Assembly (NCBI RefSeq): GCF_011683915.1
Contig: NZ_JAAQPH010000011.1
Coordinates: forward strand, 124,001-188,000
Source: Pelagibius litoralis
GTDB taxonomy: Bacteria; Pseudomonadota; Alphaproteobacteria; Kiloniellales; Kiloniellaceae
Reading direction: 5' to 3'
DNA length: 64,000 nt
A program made the translations under genes and the position numbers. Of this stretch, positions 17,707 to 26,346 are shown piece by piece. The notes under the pieces were generated by a model. It was not told where the DNA came from. It saw nothing but the letters and a program-made list of their open reading frames with translations, and made no database searches. Each line of letters begins with the position of its first letter. The stretch's first letter is position 1.

Positions 17707-18795
17707 ATGGCCGGAGTCATGCTCCGGGAGGTGACCAAGGCCTATGGGCCGGTCGTCGTCATTCCCAAACTGGACCTGACGATCAAGGAGGGCGAGTTCG
17801 TCGTCATTGTCGGCCCCTCGGGCTGCGGCAAGTCGACGACGCTGCGCATGATTGCCGGGCTGGAGACGGTTTCCGGCGGCAGCATATACATTGCCGGCAA
17901 GGAAGTGACCCACGCGGCCCCCAAAGCCCGCGACATCGCCATGGTGTTTCAGTCCTATGCGCTCTATCCGCATATGAATGTCGCCGGCAACATGTCCTTC
18001 GCCCTGCGCCTGGCCGGCACCCCCAAAGCCGAGGTCGAAGAGCGGGTGCGCCGGGCGGCGGAGATGTTGGAACTGATCCCCTATCTCGACCGCAAGCCGA
18101 AGGATCTCTCCGGCGGCCAGCGTCAGCGTGTCGCCATGGGCCGCTCCATCGTCCGCGATGCCTACTGCTTTCTCTTTGACGAACCGCTTTCCAACCTGGA
18201 TGCGAAGCTGCGCGCGACCATGCGCACCGAGCTTGCAGTGCTGCACAAGCGCCTGGAGCGCACCATGGTCTATGTGACTCACGACCAGATCGAGGCCATG
18301 ACCATGGCCGACCGCATCGTGATCATGGAGAAGGGCGTGATCCAGCAGGTCGGCACCCCGCGGGAGGTTTACACCGCGCCGGCAAATCTCTTCGTGGCGG
18401 GTTTCATCGGCTCGCCCTCAATGAATTTCCTGGAGGGCGAGATCGCCGATGAGGCCGGGGTCTTGAGGGTGCGGGGCGCCGGCTTCGACCTGCCGGTCCC
18501 CGGACGCATGAAGGAGCGCGTCTCTGCGGCCCGGAACCGTGACGTTACAGTCGGCCTTCGGCCCGAGCATTTCTCGGCGAACGACAGCGGCGGTGTCTTG
18601 GCGCCGATCCAACTGCAGGTCGACGTTGCCGAATACATCGGCTCCAGCCAGTTTCTGGCCGCCGTGGTGGGCCAGCAGCACGTCACCGCTTCGGTTGACG
18701 TGGGGCCCGATGCCGAACCCCTGAGATCCGGCGATTACTACTTCGACGCGGACCGGATCTACCTTTTTGACCGTGCGAGCGGCCAAGCCCTTTGA
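17707..18795 (+). CDS. ABC transporter ATP-binding protein (MalK/UgpC type, CUT1)
   Basis: A 362-residue ATPase. Walker A GPSGCGKST (36-44), Q-loop FQSYALYPHM, signature LSGGQRQR (134-141), Walker B FLFDEP (155-160) and H192 switch are all intact. Residues about 240-362 are the MOI/TOBE regulatory domain. GGGAGG and a 6-base spacer precede the ATG. First gene of an operon with binding protein and two permeases; it energises sugar-type import. Confidence 0.95.
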   Translation: MAGVMLREVTKAYGPVVVIPKLDLTIKEGEFVVIVGPSGCGKSTTLRMIAGLETVSGGSIYIAGKEVTHAAPKARDIAMVFQSYALYPHMNVAGNMSFALRLAGTPKAEVEERVRRAAEMLELIPYLDRKPKDLSGGQRQRVAMGRSIVRDAYCFLFDEPLSNLDAKLRATMRTELAVLHKRLERTMVYVTHDQIEAMTMADRIVIMEKGVIQQVGTPREVYTAPANLFVAGFIGSPSMNFLEGEIADEAGVLRVRGAGFDLPVPGRMKERVSAARNRDVTVGLRPEHFSANDSGGVLAPIQLQVDVAEYIGSSQFLAAVVGQQHVTASVDVGPDAEPLRSGDYYFDADRIYLFDRASGQAL

Positions 18796-18850
18796 AGCGG
18801 TTGCCCGGCGGATGACGGGCCATAACAACAACCCTGGACGGGAGGATGAA

Positions 18851-20197
18851 ATGAACAGATGGATCGCGATGGCGGCAGGTTCCCTTGCCGCTGTGGCTTT
18901 GGGAACCGGGCTCTTCAGCGGCGCTGCGGCCGCCAACCCTTATGAAAAATACGAAGGGACGACCATTGTCGTTTCCTGGCCGGCCCTCAGTCACTTCCAA
19001 AAGGCCGAGGAACTGGTCGAGGAGTTCACCGAGGAGACCGGCATCGAAGTGGAGGTCGATGCGCTGCAGTACCTCAAGCTGCGCGACCGGCAGATCCTGG
19101 AGATGGCCAAGGGTGAGGGCGAGTACGATGTGGTTTCCTGGGTCGTCATGTGGAAGGGCGAGTACGTTTCCAAGGGTTTGCTGACCCCGCTCAGCCAGAT
19201 GTTCACCAACGGCGCCCTGGTCGATCCGGCCTATGACATCGATGATATCGCCGATGCCTATCTGCAGAACGGCGGTATCGTCGGTGGCAAGAAAGGCTAC
19301 ATGCCCGGCAAGTCCGGCGGCCTCTACGGCATTCCCTTCGGGGCCGAGACCTCCATCATGGCCTATCGCAAGGACCTGCTGGAGCAGGCCGGCATCGAAC
19401 CGCCGAAGACCTATGACGAACTGCTGGCGGCCCTGCCGGTCATCAAGGAAAAAACCGGCGTCGGCGCTCTCACATCGCGCGGCAAGACCGGTCACCAGGT
19501 AACCGCCGGCTGGTTGCTGCATCTGGCGCCGCTCGGCGGCAAGATCTTCGACGATCAATGGAATCCGGTGTTCAACGATGCCGCCGGTGTCGAAGCCGCC
19601 CGGGTCATGCGTGAGATTACCCGGACCGGTCCGACGGGGATCGCCTCCTACGGTTTCTCGGAAGCCTCGGCCGCTTTTCTGCAGGGCGATGCGGCGATGT
19701 ACATCGATACCCTGAAGATCGCCGCCATGTCGCGCGACCCGAAACTTTCCAAGATCGACGGCAAGGTGGGTTTCGCCCTGCATCCGGTCGGCTCGCGCTG
19801 CGGCTCTGAAACCGGCGGCTTTGCCGTGGGTATTCCCGCCAACAGCCAGAACAAGGAAGCCGCCTTCCTGTTCATCCAGTACATCACCTCCAAGGCCGGC
19901 GACAAACGCATGGTGGAACTGGGCGGCGATCCGATCCGCCTGTCGACGATCGCCCACTTCGCCGATCAGTTTCCCGAGTATCCGGTGGTGGCCGAACAGC
20001 TGCCCTGCGCCGACCCGGATTGGCGCCCGCTGATTCCGGAGTGGAACGAGCTGAACATCGACGTCCTGGGCCAGGCCTTGACCGAGGTGATCACCTCCGA
20101 CAAGCCGATCCAGCCGATCATGGACGCGGCGGCGGAGAAGGCCCGGGCGATCATGGAGCGCGAGGGCTACTACGCCTGGACGAGCTATCGTCAGTAG
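18851..20197 (+). CDS. ABC transporter extracellular solute-binding protein (family 1)
   Basis: A 448-residue periplasmic binding protein. The ATG at 18851 follows GGGAGGATGA and starts a signal peptide (MNRWIAMAAGSLAAVALGTG..., cleavage near AAA-NPY). The body has the family-1 layout: an AEELVEEFTEETGIEVEVDALQ N-lobe strand, and YGIPFGAETSIMAYRKDLLEQAGI, the usual hinge region. The ligand is not readable; neighbouring idonate/gluconate genes suggest a sugar acid or oligosaccharide. Confidence 0.93.
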   Translation: MNRWIAMAAGSLAAVALGTGLFSGAAAANPYEKYEGTTIVVSWPALSHFQKAEELVEEFTEETGIEVEVDALQYLKLRDRQILEMAKGEGEYDVVSWVVMWKGEYVSKGLLTPLSQMFTNGALVDPAYDIDDIADAYLQNGGIVGGKKGYMPGKSGGLYGIPFGAETSIMAYRKDLLEQAGIEPPKTYDELLAALPVIKEKTGVGALTSRGKTGHQVTAGWLLHLAPLGGKIFDDQWNPVFNDAAGVEAARVMREITRTGPTGIASYGFSEASAAFLQGDAAMYIDTLKIAAMSRDPKLSKIDGKVGFALHPVGSRCGSETGGFAVGIPANSQNKEAAFLFIQYITSKAGDKRMVELGGDPIRLSTIAHFADQFPEYPVVAEQLPCADPDWRPLIPEWNELNIDVLGQALTEVITSDKPIQPIMDAAAEKARAIMEREGYYAWTSYRQ

Positions 20198-20212
20198 AAA
20201 AGCCGTGGGAAG

Positions 20213-20238
20213 CGGGAGGGGCGCCACGGTCCCTCCCG
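20213..20238 (+). terminator. Intra-operon hairpin after the binding-protein gene
   Basis: CGGGAGGG pairs with CCCTCCCG around a 10-base loop, 16 bases after the binding-protein stop and before the first permease. No T-run. It probably stabilises or partly terminates the mRNA so the binding protein is made in excess. Confidence 0.5.
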
Positions 20239-20263
20239 TCCCATAACCCCTATCGGGACAGTC

Positions 20264-21196
20264 ATGACCGAGACGACAGCCGAGGAACTGCCGGAGAAGG
20301 TGCCGCCGCGTTTCGACACGCGGGCGATGACGCCTTACTTCTTCATCCTGCCGGCGGTCCTGGTGATGGCCGGGGGGCTGCTCTATCCGGTGATCGATGC
20401 GGTCTACCTCTCCTTTTTTGACTGGAAGATCGGCACGCCTTTTTCCAAGGCGGAACACGTCGGCCTGGACAACTACTGGCGTATGCTGGGCGACCCCGAT
20501 GTATGGGAATCCATCTGGGTCACCTTTCGCTTCGGCTTCTGGACCATCAGTATCGAGATGGTGCTGGGTGTCGCCCTGGCGCTGATGCTGGAAAAGCCGA
20601 TCCGCGGCGCCAGTATTTTCCGTACCATCTTCATCCTGCCTTTGATGGTCTCCCCGGTCGTTGTCGGCCTGGTCTGGCGCTATCTCTTCGACGCCCGGGT
20701 CGGCTGGATCAACTTCTACCTCGCCCAGTGGTTCGGCATCGAACCGCAGGTCTGGCTGGGCGACGCGGATCTGGCTTTCTTCGCCATCGTCTTTACCGAC
20801 ATCTGGCAGTGGACGCCGTTCATTTTCATCATCGTGATCGCCGGCCTGCAGGCCCTGCCGTCGGAGGTACTGGAAGCTTCGCGCATCGACGGTGCCAACT
20901 GGTGGCAGCAGATCTTCCTGGTGAAGCTGCCGATGATCCGCTCGATCCTGGTGATCGCCCTTTTGATGCGCCTGATCGACGTCTTCCGCGCGCTGGAGGT
21001 CATGTACATCATGACCGGCGGCGGGCCGGGCCGGGCGACCGAACTGATGTCACTGCACATTTACAACCGCGCCTTTGATGCGCAACTGCTTGGCTATGCC
21101 TCGGCGATCTCGGTCTTGCTCATCGTGATCGTCTTTACCCTCAGTCTCGGCATTCTGGTCATCAGCAACCCCATGAAGGATAAAGCCGATGTCTAG
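20264..21196 (+). CDS. ABC transporter permease (MalF/UgpA type)
   Basis: A 310-residue inner-membrane permease with six hydrophobic segments and a cytoplasmic N-terminal tail (METTAEELPEKVPPRFD-like). The EAA loop, EVLEASRIDGANWWQQIFLVKLPMI (about residues 205-229), docks on the ATPase. Overlaps the next permease by 8 bases, so translation is coupled. Confidence 0.95.
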   Translation: MTETTAEELPEKVPPRFDTRAMTPYFFILPAVLVMAGGLLYPVIDAVYLSFFDWKIGTPFSKAEHVGLDNYWRMLGDPDVWESIWVTFRFGFWTISIEMVLGVALALMLEKPIRGASIFRTIFILPLMVSPVVVGLVWRYLFDARVGWINFYLAQWFGIEPQVWLGDADLAFFAIVFTDIWQWTPFIFIIVIAGLQALPSEVLEASRIDGANWWQQIFLVKLPMIRSILVIALLMRLIDVFRALEVMYIMTGGGPGRATELMSLHIYNRAFDAQLLGYASAISVLLIVIVFTLSLGILVISNPMKDKADV

Positions 21197-22028
21197 CGGC
21201 AGAATCGATAGCCCGATGAAGATCTGGGCCCACTATGCCGGATTGCTGGTACTGGCCGCGATCTGTCTGATGCCGATCTGGGTGATGATCTCCACCTCGC
21301 TGAAAAACGAGGTACTGATCTTCGACGGTACGCCGGTCTGGTTCTTCTTCTTCCCGACCCTGGAGAACTACGAATACATCCTGACCCGCGGCAAGTTCGA
21401 CCGCTACCTGACCAACTCGGTCATCGTCGCCAGCCTCTCGACCTTCCTGACCCTCTTTCTCGGCGGGCTCTGCGCCTATGCCCTGGCGCGCACCGAATTC
21501 AAGGGCCGGCGCTTCGTCGCCAACGCCACCCTGCTGGTGCGCATGGTGCCGCCGGCGGTCCTGGCGGTACCGGCCTTTGCCATGGTGGTGACCTTCAGCC
21601 TGGACAACGACCTGGCGGTGCTGACCTTCTTCTACACCGCGCTCAACCTGCCCTTTGCCATCTGGCTGCTGTTCGGCTTCTACAAGCAGATCCCGGTGGA
21701 ACTGGAGGAGGCGGCCATCGTCGACGGCGCCTCGCCGCTGCAGGTCTTCTTCCGGGTTTTGCTGCCGCTCATGAAGTCGGGCTATGCGGTCGCTGGAATC
21801 TTCGCTTTCCGCATTGCCTGGAACGAATTCATCCTCGCGCTTCTCCTCACCGGACGGAAAACCCGCACGTTGCCGGTCGGGGCGGCGGGCTTCATCACCG
21901 ATACCGGTGTGGAGTGGGGGCGCATCATGGCGATGGGCACCTTGATCGTAATCCCGCCGCTGCTCTTCACTTTCTTTGCGGCGCGGCAGATCATTGCGGG
22001 TATGACGGCCGGTGCCGTAAAGGGTTGA
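21189..22028 (+). CDS. ABC transporter permease (MalG/UgpE type)
   Basis: A 279-residue permease with six membrane segments. The EAA motif is VELEEAAIVDGASPLQVFFRVLLPLM. Starts inside the preceding permease gene. Completes the two-permease channel of the CUT1 importer. The conserved PPAVLAVPAFAM segment lies before helix 4. Confidence 0.95.
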   Translation: MSSGRIDSPMKIWAHYAGLLVLAAICLMPIWVMISTSLKNEVLIFDGTPVWFFFFPTLENYEYILTRGKFDRYLTNSVIVASLSTFLTLFLGGLCAYALARTEFKGRRFVANATLLVRMVPPAVLAVPAFAMVVTFSLDNDLAVLTFFYTALNLPFAIWLLFGFYKQIPVELEEAAIVDGASPLQVFFRVLLPLMKSGYAVAGIFAFRIAWNEFILALLLTGRKTRTLPVGAAGFITDTGVEWGRIMAMGTLIVIPPLLFTFFAARQIIAGMTAGAVKG

Positions 22029-22055
22029 GGCCGGCCGGTTCTGAAAGGGACGACG

Positions 22056-22595
22056 ATGCGAAAAGAACGTGATGTGCGCTTTGACGAGGCCACCGGGGCC
22101 TGGTTCGGCAAGTCGATGCCGGTCGACCGGGCGGAGATGGAAAGCCGCGTCTGGCGTTTTGGCGAACTGACACCTTCGCCGCGCGCCTTCCTGGATTGCA
22201 CCCTGCCGGGCCATGTCCGCACGCTTTTCAGCGCATTGGGCAGGGGGGCGGACGACGAGCAGCTTGAAGGGACGGCGGTCGAGCAGGCGGAGAACTATCA
22301 CATCGATTTCGTGAAGGCGGCTCCGCAGAACGGCGCGGCCCTGCACAGTCACGGATCGGAGGAAACCTTCATTGCGCTCACCGGCCGCTGGCAGGTTTTC
22401 TGGGGCGACGCAGGCGCGGACATGGCGATCCTGGAGCCCTATGACGGGATCGTGGTGCCGGGCGGGGTTCTGCGCGGCTTTCGCAACATCGCGGACACGG
22501 AGGCCGTTTTGCTCGTCGTGCTGGGCGCCCACAATACCGGCCACTGCATCTGGGCGGAGGATCTGCAGCCGGTTTTCGCCGCGGCGAAGGAATAG
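22056..22595 (+). CDS. Cupin-domain protein
   Basis: A 179-residue protein. The first cupin motif, ALHSHGSEETFIALTGRW (residues about 95-112), has the H-x-H-(x4)-E metal-binding pattern, and GGVLRGFRNI gives the second motif region. Last gene of the ABC operon, 27 bases after the permease. Possible roles are a sugar isomerase, an oxygenase or a sensor; the operon position suggests it handles the imported ligand. The catalytic role is not assignable. Confidence 0.8.
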   Translation: MRKERDVRFDEATGAWFGKSMPVDRAEMESRVWRFGELTPSPRAFLDCTLPGHVRTLFSALGRGADDEQLEGTAVEQAENYHIDFVKAAPQNGAALHSHGSEETFIALTGRWQVFWGDAGADMAILEPYDGIVVPGGVLRGFRNIADTEAVLLVVLGAHNTGHCIWAEDLQPVFAAAKE

Positions 22596-22622
22596 GGCAG
22601 GTCTGTCCCGACTATCCTGGGA

Positions 22623-23642
22623 TCAGGCGCTCTCGCGTTCGATGATCTCGAAGGGTATCAGGGAGGTCACGTGATCACGGTTGTCGGTCTCGCCGCTGAG
22701 CTGTTCGCGCACCAGTTCCGCGACCCGGCGGCCGATATCCTCTGCATGAACCTCGACCGTGGTCAGCGACGGCACGGCGCATTCCGCCAGGTCGTAGTTT
22801 CCGAAGCCGGCAATGGCGATGTCTCCGGGCACCTGCAGGCCCCGTCTGCGGCATTCGCTTAGGGCGCCGAAGGCGGAGAGATCGGATACGCAGAGTACGG
22901 CGTCGATATCCGGCCAGGTCTCCAGCATCTCGGCCAGCGCCCCGCCGCCCTGGCGCATGGTGATCGGCGGATCGCCGTAAGCCGTCACCCGTGGCTCGCA
23001 ACCCAGTTCGCGCATCGCCTCCTCATAGCCGCGCCGGCGGTCGGCACCCCTTGTATCGCGGCTCGATGCGCCGCCGATGAAGCCGATGCGGCGATAGCCT
23101 TTGTCGTGGAGGCGCTGGCACATGGTGCGTGAGGTTTCGCGGTTGGAAAAGCCGACCACATGGCCGATGGGGCTGTCGGGCAGGTCCCACATCTCGATCA
23201 CCGGGATACCGGCGTTTGACATCAGCCGGCGGGCGCGCGGCGTGTGGGCCCCGCCGGTGACGACAATCGCTTCCGGGCGCCGTCGCAGCATGGACTCAAT
23301 GTGCTTTTCCTCGATGTCCGCATCGTAATCGGTGTAGCCCAGCAGGACCTGAATATTGAGTGAATTCAGGCCGTCTGTCAGGCCGCGTACGGTGTCGGCG
23401 AAGTTCGAGTTGTTGATCGAGGGTATGGTGACTGCCACGAAGCCGGTTTTGCGCGATGACAGGCCGGCAGCGGTGCTGTTCAGGACATAGCCCAGTTGGT
23501 CCGCCGCCTCGCGGATCTTCTTGCGTGTTTCCTCAGAAGCCGGCGCATCGGCGCGCAGCGCGCGGGAGACGGTCATCGACGAGACCCCCGCGAGCCGGGC
23601 GACATCGGCCATGGTCGGTGCTTTCTTATGGTCCTGGCTCAT
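22623..23642 (-). CDS. LacI-family regulator, GntR/IdnR-like
   Basis: A 339-residue regulator with the LacI helix-turn-helix TMADVARLAGVSSMTVSRALR (about residues 10-30) and a full effector-binding domain. It is the second gene of an operon behind the IdnO-like SDR (39 bases apart). The pair is divergent from the IdnD-like gene, with a perfect GntR-type palindrome between. Probably controls both units in response to idonate, gluconate or a 6-phosphogluconate-like effector (inference from context and box). Confidence 0.92.
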   Translation of the reverse strand: MSQDHKKAPTMADVARLAGVSSMTVSRALRADAPASEETRKKIREAADQLGYVLNSTAAGLSSRKTGFVAVTIPSINNSNFADTVRGLTDGLNSLNIQVLLGYTDYDADIEEKHIESMLRRRPEAIVVTGGAHTPRARRLMSNAGIPVIEMWDLPDSPIGHVVGFSNRETSRTMCQRLHDKGYRRIGFIGGASSRDTRGADRRRGYEEAMRELGCEPRVTAYGDPPITMRQGGGALAEMLETWPDIDAVLCVSDLSAFGALSECRRRGLQVPGDIAIAGFGNYDLAECAVPSLTTVEVHAEDIGRRVAELVREQLSGETDNRDHVTSLIPFEIIERESA

Positions 23643-23681
23643 GGTTCGGCTGCCTCTGCAGTCATGCTCCTCTCCGGGGTT

Positions 23682-24452
23682 TTACAGGCAGGCGGTGATG
23701 CCGCCGTCGACATAGAGAATGTGTCCGTTCACGAAGCTCGATGCGCCGGAACTCAGAAAGACGGCTGCGCCCACCAGTTCCTCGACGTCGCCCCAGCGGC
23801 CGGCCGGCGTGCGGTTCGTCAGCCAGGCGGTGAAGGCCTCGTCGGTGACCAAGGCGGCGGTCAGTTCGGTCTTGAAGTAGCCCGGGGCCAGGCCGTTGAT
23901 CTGCAGGCCGTGTTTGGCCCAGTCCGTCGCCATGCCCTTGGTCAGGTTGGCGACCGCCCCCTTGGAGGCGGTGTAGGGTGCGATGCCCGGGCGCGCAAGG
24001 GCCGTCTGCACTGAACAGATGTTGACGATCTTTCCCTTGCCGCGCCCGATCATGTGCTTGGCCACCGCCTGACCGACGCTGAAGACCGAATTGATGTTGG
24101 TCTTCATCAGGAAGTCAAAGTCCTCAGGCTCGAAGTCTTCCAGGGGGCCGCGGTGTTGAAGTCCGGCATTGTTGATCAGGATATCGATCGGGCCGCTGCT
24201 CTCCTCAAACCCGTCGACCGCCGCCTTGACCGCGCTGTGATCGGTGGCGTCGAAAGCCAGTTCCTGTACCGTTGCACCTTCACCCCGCAGTTTGTCGGCC
24301 GCCGCCGACAGGCGCGCCCGGTTGCGCCCGTTCAGGATCAGCTCGGCCCCTGCGCCGGCCAAACCGCGGGCCAGGGCGAAGCCGATGCCCTGGCTGGATC
24401 CGGTGATCAGGCAGCGCTGCCCGGTGAGGTCGAAAAGCGAGAGGGATGTCAT
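23682..24452 (-). CDS. Gluconate 5-dehydrogenase-like SDR (IdnO-like)
   Basis: A 256-residue short-chain dehydrogenase: TGSSQGIG cofactor loop, NNAG, and S-x12-Y-x3-K catalytic set (CSVQTALARPGIAPYTASK). The stretch APGYFKTELTAALV...FTAWLTNRTPAGRWGD closely parallels E. coli IdnO, which reduces 5-ketogluconate to gluconate with NADPH. The neighbouring IdnD-like gene, which would make 5-ketogluconate from idonate, supports this assignment. Confidence 0.85.
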   Translation of the reverse strand: MTSLSLFDLTGQRCLITGSSQGIGFALARGLAGAGAELILNGRNRARLSAAADKLRGEGATVQELAFDATDHSAVKAAVDGFEESSGPIDILINNAGLQHRGPLEDFEPEDFDFLMKTNINSVFSVGQAVAKHMIGRGKGKIVNICSVQTALARPGIAPYTASKGAVANLTKGMATDWAKHGLQINGLAPGYFKTELTAALVTDEAFTAWLTNRTPAGRWGDVEELVGAAVFLSSGASSFVNGHILYVDGGITACL

Positions 24453-24520
24453 GCAGGGCTTTTCCTTTGGCGGCTGGATAGGTTTGTCTAGGGCGTGACG
24501 ACAAGACTTGTGCTATTATT

Positions 24521-24534
24521 TGTTATCGATAACA
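24521..24534. promoter_or_regulatory. GntR/IdnR-type LacI operator
   Basis: TGTTATCGATAACA, a perfect 14-base palindrome, extended to ATTTGTTATCGATAACATTTAT. It lies between the divergent IdnO-LacI and IdnD-like genes, 69 bases from the SDR start. E. coli GntR/IdnR boxes have the same TGTTA...TAACA half-sites. Confidence 0.75.
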
Positions 24535-24652
24535 TTTATCTGTCAACGAAGAAGGCGCCAATGATCCGGAATAGGCCCTGAAATGGCGCTTTCGGGTTGT
24601 TCTCCAAGTCCGGCACCGAAAGCTAACAACGGGTTGTTTGAAAGGCAAAGCC

Positions 24653-25684
24653 ATGCGCGCACTTGTAATCCATGCTCCCAAGGACCTGCGGGCGGAAGAC
24701 TGGCAGGAGGAGGCGCCTGGCGAAGGGCAGGTTTTGATCCGCATGGAGGCCGGCGGCGTCTGCGGGTCCGACCTGCACTACTACAACCATGGCGGATTCG
24801 GCCCGGTCAGGATCAAGGAGCCCATGGTGCTGGGCCATGAGGTCTCGGGCCGCGTGGCGGCGCTTGGTTCCGGCGTGGCCGGCCTTTCCCTGGGAGACCT
24901 GGTGGCGATCAATCCGTCGCGGCCCTGCGGCACCTGCGGCTTTTGCACCGAGGGTGCGCCGAACCATTGCCTGAACATGCGCTTCTACGGTTCGGCCATG
25001 CCGTTCCCCCATATTCAAGGCGCGTTTCGCCAGGAGATGGTTGCCGATGCCTCGCAATGCGTGAAGGCCGATGGCCTGAGCGCCGGCGAAGCGGCCATGG
25101 CGGAGCCGTTGTCGGTGGCGCTGCATGCCACCCGCCGGGCCGGCGCACTGTTCGGCAAAAGGGTGCTGGTTACCGGCTGCGGCCCGATCGGCGTTCTGGC
25201 GGTGCTGGCTGCCCGGCGGGCGGGCGCCGCCGAGATCGTGGCGACGGATCTTGAGGATAAGGCGCTGTCCCATGCCGCGGGCGCCGGTGCCGACCGCACG
25301 ATCAACGTGGTTGCCGAGCCCGATGCCCTGGAAAGTTATGCCGCCGGCAAGGGGCACTTCGATGTGCTTTATGAGGCCTCAGGCGCCCAGCCGGCCTTGG
25401 TCTCGGCCCTGGCGGCGATGCGCCCGCGCGGGGTGGTCGTGCAGCTCGGCATGGGCGGCGATATGACCCTGCCGATGATGCAGATTACCGCCAAAGAGTT
25501 GGAGCTGCGCGGCTCCTTCCGTTTTCATGAGGAGTTTCCCCTGGCGGTCGAGATGATGTCCAAGGGGTTGATCGACGTGAAGCCGCTGATCACCCACACC
25601 ATCGCGTTCGACCGCGCCATCGAGGCCTTCGAACTGGCCGGCGACCGTTCCCAGGTGATGAAAGCGCAGATAGCTTTCAACTGA
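24653..25684 (+). CDS. L-idonate 5-dehydrogenase-like zinc alcohol dehydrogenase
   Basis: A 343-residue medium-chain dehydrogenase starting MRALVIHAPKDLR; the ATG at 24653 is preferred over an in-frame TTG at 24638. Catalytic zinc ligands lie in GGVCGSDLH and LGHEVSG, with a four-Cys structural zinc lobe (CGTCGFC...C). Rossmann motif GCGPIG. The GSAMPFPHIQGAFRQ segment is characteristic of IdnD. Would oxidise L-idonate to 5-ketogluconate with NAD(P); an adjacent divergent IdnO-like reductase would complete conversion to gluconate. Confidence 0.85.
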   Translation: MRALVIHAPKDLRAEDWQEEAPGEGQVLIRMEAGGVCGSDLHYYNHGGFGPVRIKEPMVLGHEVSGRVAALGSGVAGLSLGDLVAINPSRPCGTCGFCTEGAPNHCLNMRFYGSAMPFPHIQGAFRQEMVADASQCVKADGLSAGEAAMAEPLSVALHATRRAGALFGKRVLVTGCGPIGVLAVLAARRAGAAEIVATDLEDKALSHAAGAGADRTINVVAEPDALESYAAGKGHFDVLYEASGAQPALVSALAAMRPRGVVVQLGMGGDMTLPMMQITAKELELRGSFRFHEEFPLAVEMMSKGLIDVKPLITHTIAFDRAIEAFELAGDRSQVMKAQIAFN

Positions 25685-25728
25685 TTGCTGCGGTATGAGT
25701 CTCCCAGCTTGCACAGGGGGAGAGTCCG

Positions 25729-26331
25729 ATGACTGATTTTCAGAGTTTCTGCTGGTCCCGGAGGGGCCCGGCGCTTCGTCTTTTCGGCGCTGTTCTTTGC
25801 GCCCTTTTTGTTCTGAACGCAGGCCCCGGCGCGCAAGCCGCCGATCTGCCAAAAGCCAGCGGCCCGGTGGTACTGACCGTTGCGGGTCAGGTTTCAAAGA
25901 CCAACCGCCCGGGTTTCTCGGCGTTCGAGGACGGCTTCCTCAACTACCATGAGAAATCGTTCGGCCCGGCGGCGGAGTTTGATCTTGCGATGCTGGAAGC
26001 TCTCGGCATGCAGAAGGTGGAGGTCAGCTTCGATGCCTGGCCGTCCAGCTATACCTTTGAGGGCCCCTGGTTGAAGGACGTGCTTACCGCCGCCGGGGCC
26101 TCGGGCAGGGACATCACCATCGTCGCCCTGGACGGTTTCGGTTCTGAGATTTCAGCAGAGGATATCGCGGCTTTCGACTGGATCGTCGGGGTGAAGCGGG
26201 ATGGGCGCTATCTCACCATCGGCCAGCGCGGACCGCTCTGGGTCGTCTACCGGCGGCCGGACGGCAAGGCGCCGACAGCTGAAGACGAGCAGCGCTGGCC
26301 CTGGGCGTCTTTCTACATCGAGGTCAAATAG
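25729..26331 (+). CDS. Secreted oxidoreductase-molybdopterin-binding-domain-like protein
   Basis: A 200-residue protein with a signal peptide (cleavage AQA-ADL). The mature part resembles the small periplasmic versions of the sulfite-oxidase Mo-binding fold: VLTVAGQV start, FDLAMLEALG, EGPWLKDVL and IGQRGPLWVVY blocks. The cofactor-ligating Cys of true sulfite oxidases is not evident, so it may bind a ligand without being a Mo enzyme. It follows the IdnD-like gene by 44 bases but is functionally unrelated in appearance. Confidence 0.7.
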   Translation: MTDFQSFCWSRRGPALRLFGAVLCALFVLNAGPGAQAADLPKASGPVVLTVAGQVSKTNRPGFSAFEDGFLNYHEKSFGPAAEFDLAMLEALGMQKVEVSFDAWPSSYTFEGPWLKDVLTAAGASGRDITIVALDGFGSEISAEDIAAFDWIVGVKRDGRYLTIGQRGPLWVVYRRPDGKAPTAEDEQRWPWASFYIEVK

Positions 26332-26346
26332 ACAAGGAAAGCTCGG

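Noticed and set aside
18683-20458. A 591-residue minus-strand open frame spanning several ABC genes
   Set aside because: Crosses three real gene boundaries and has no domain; shadow ORF.
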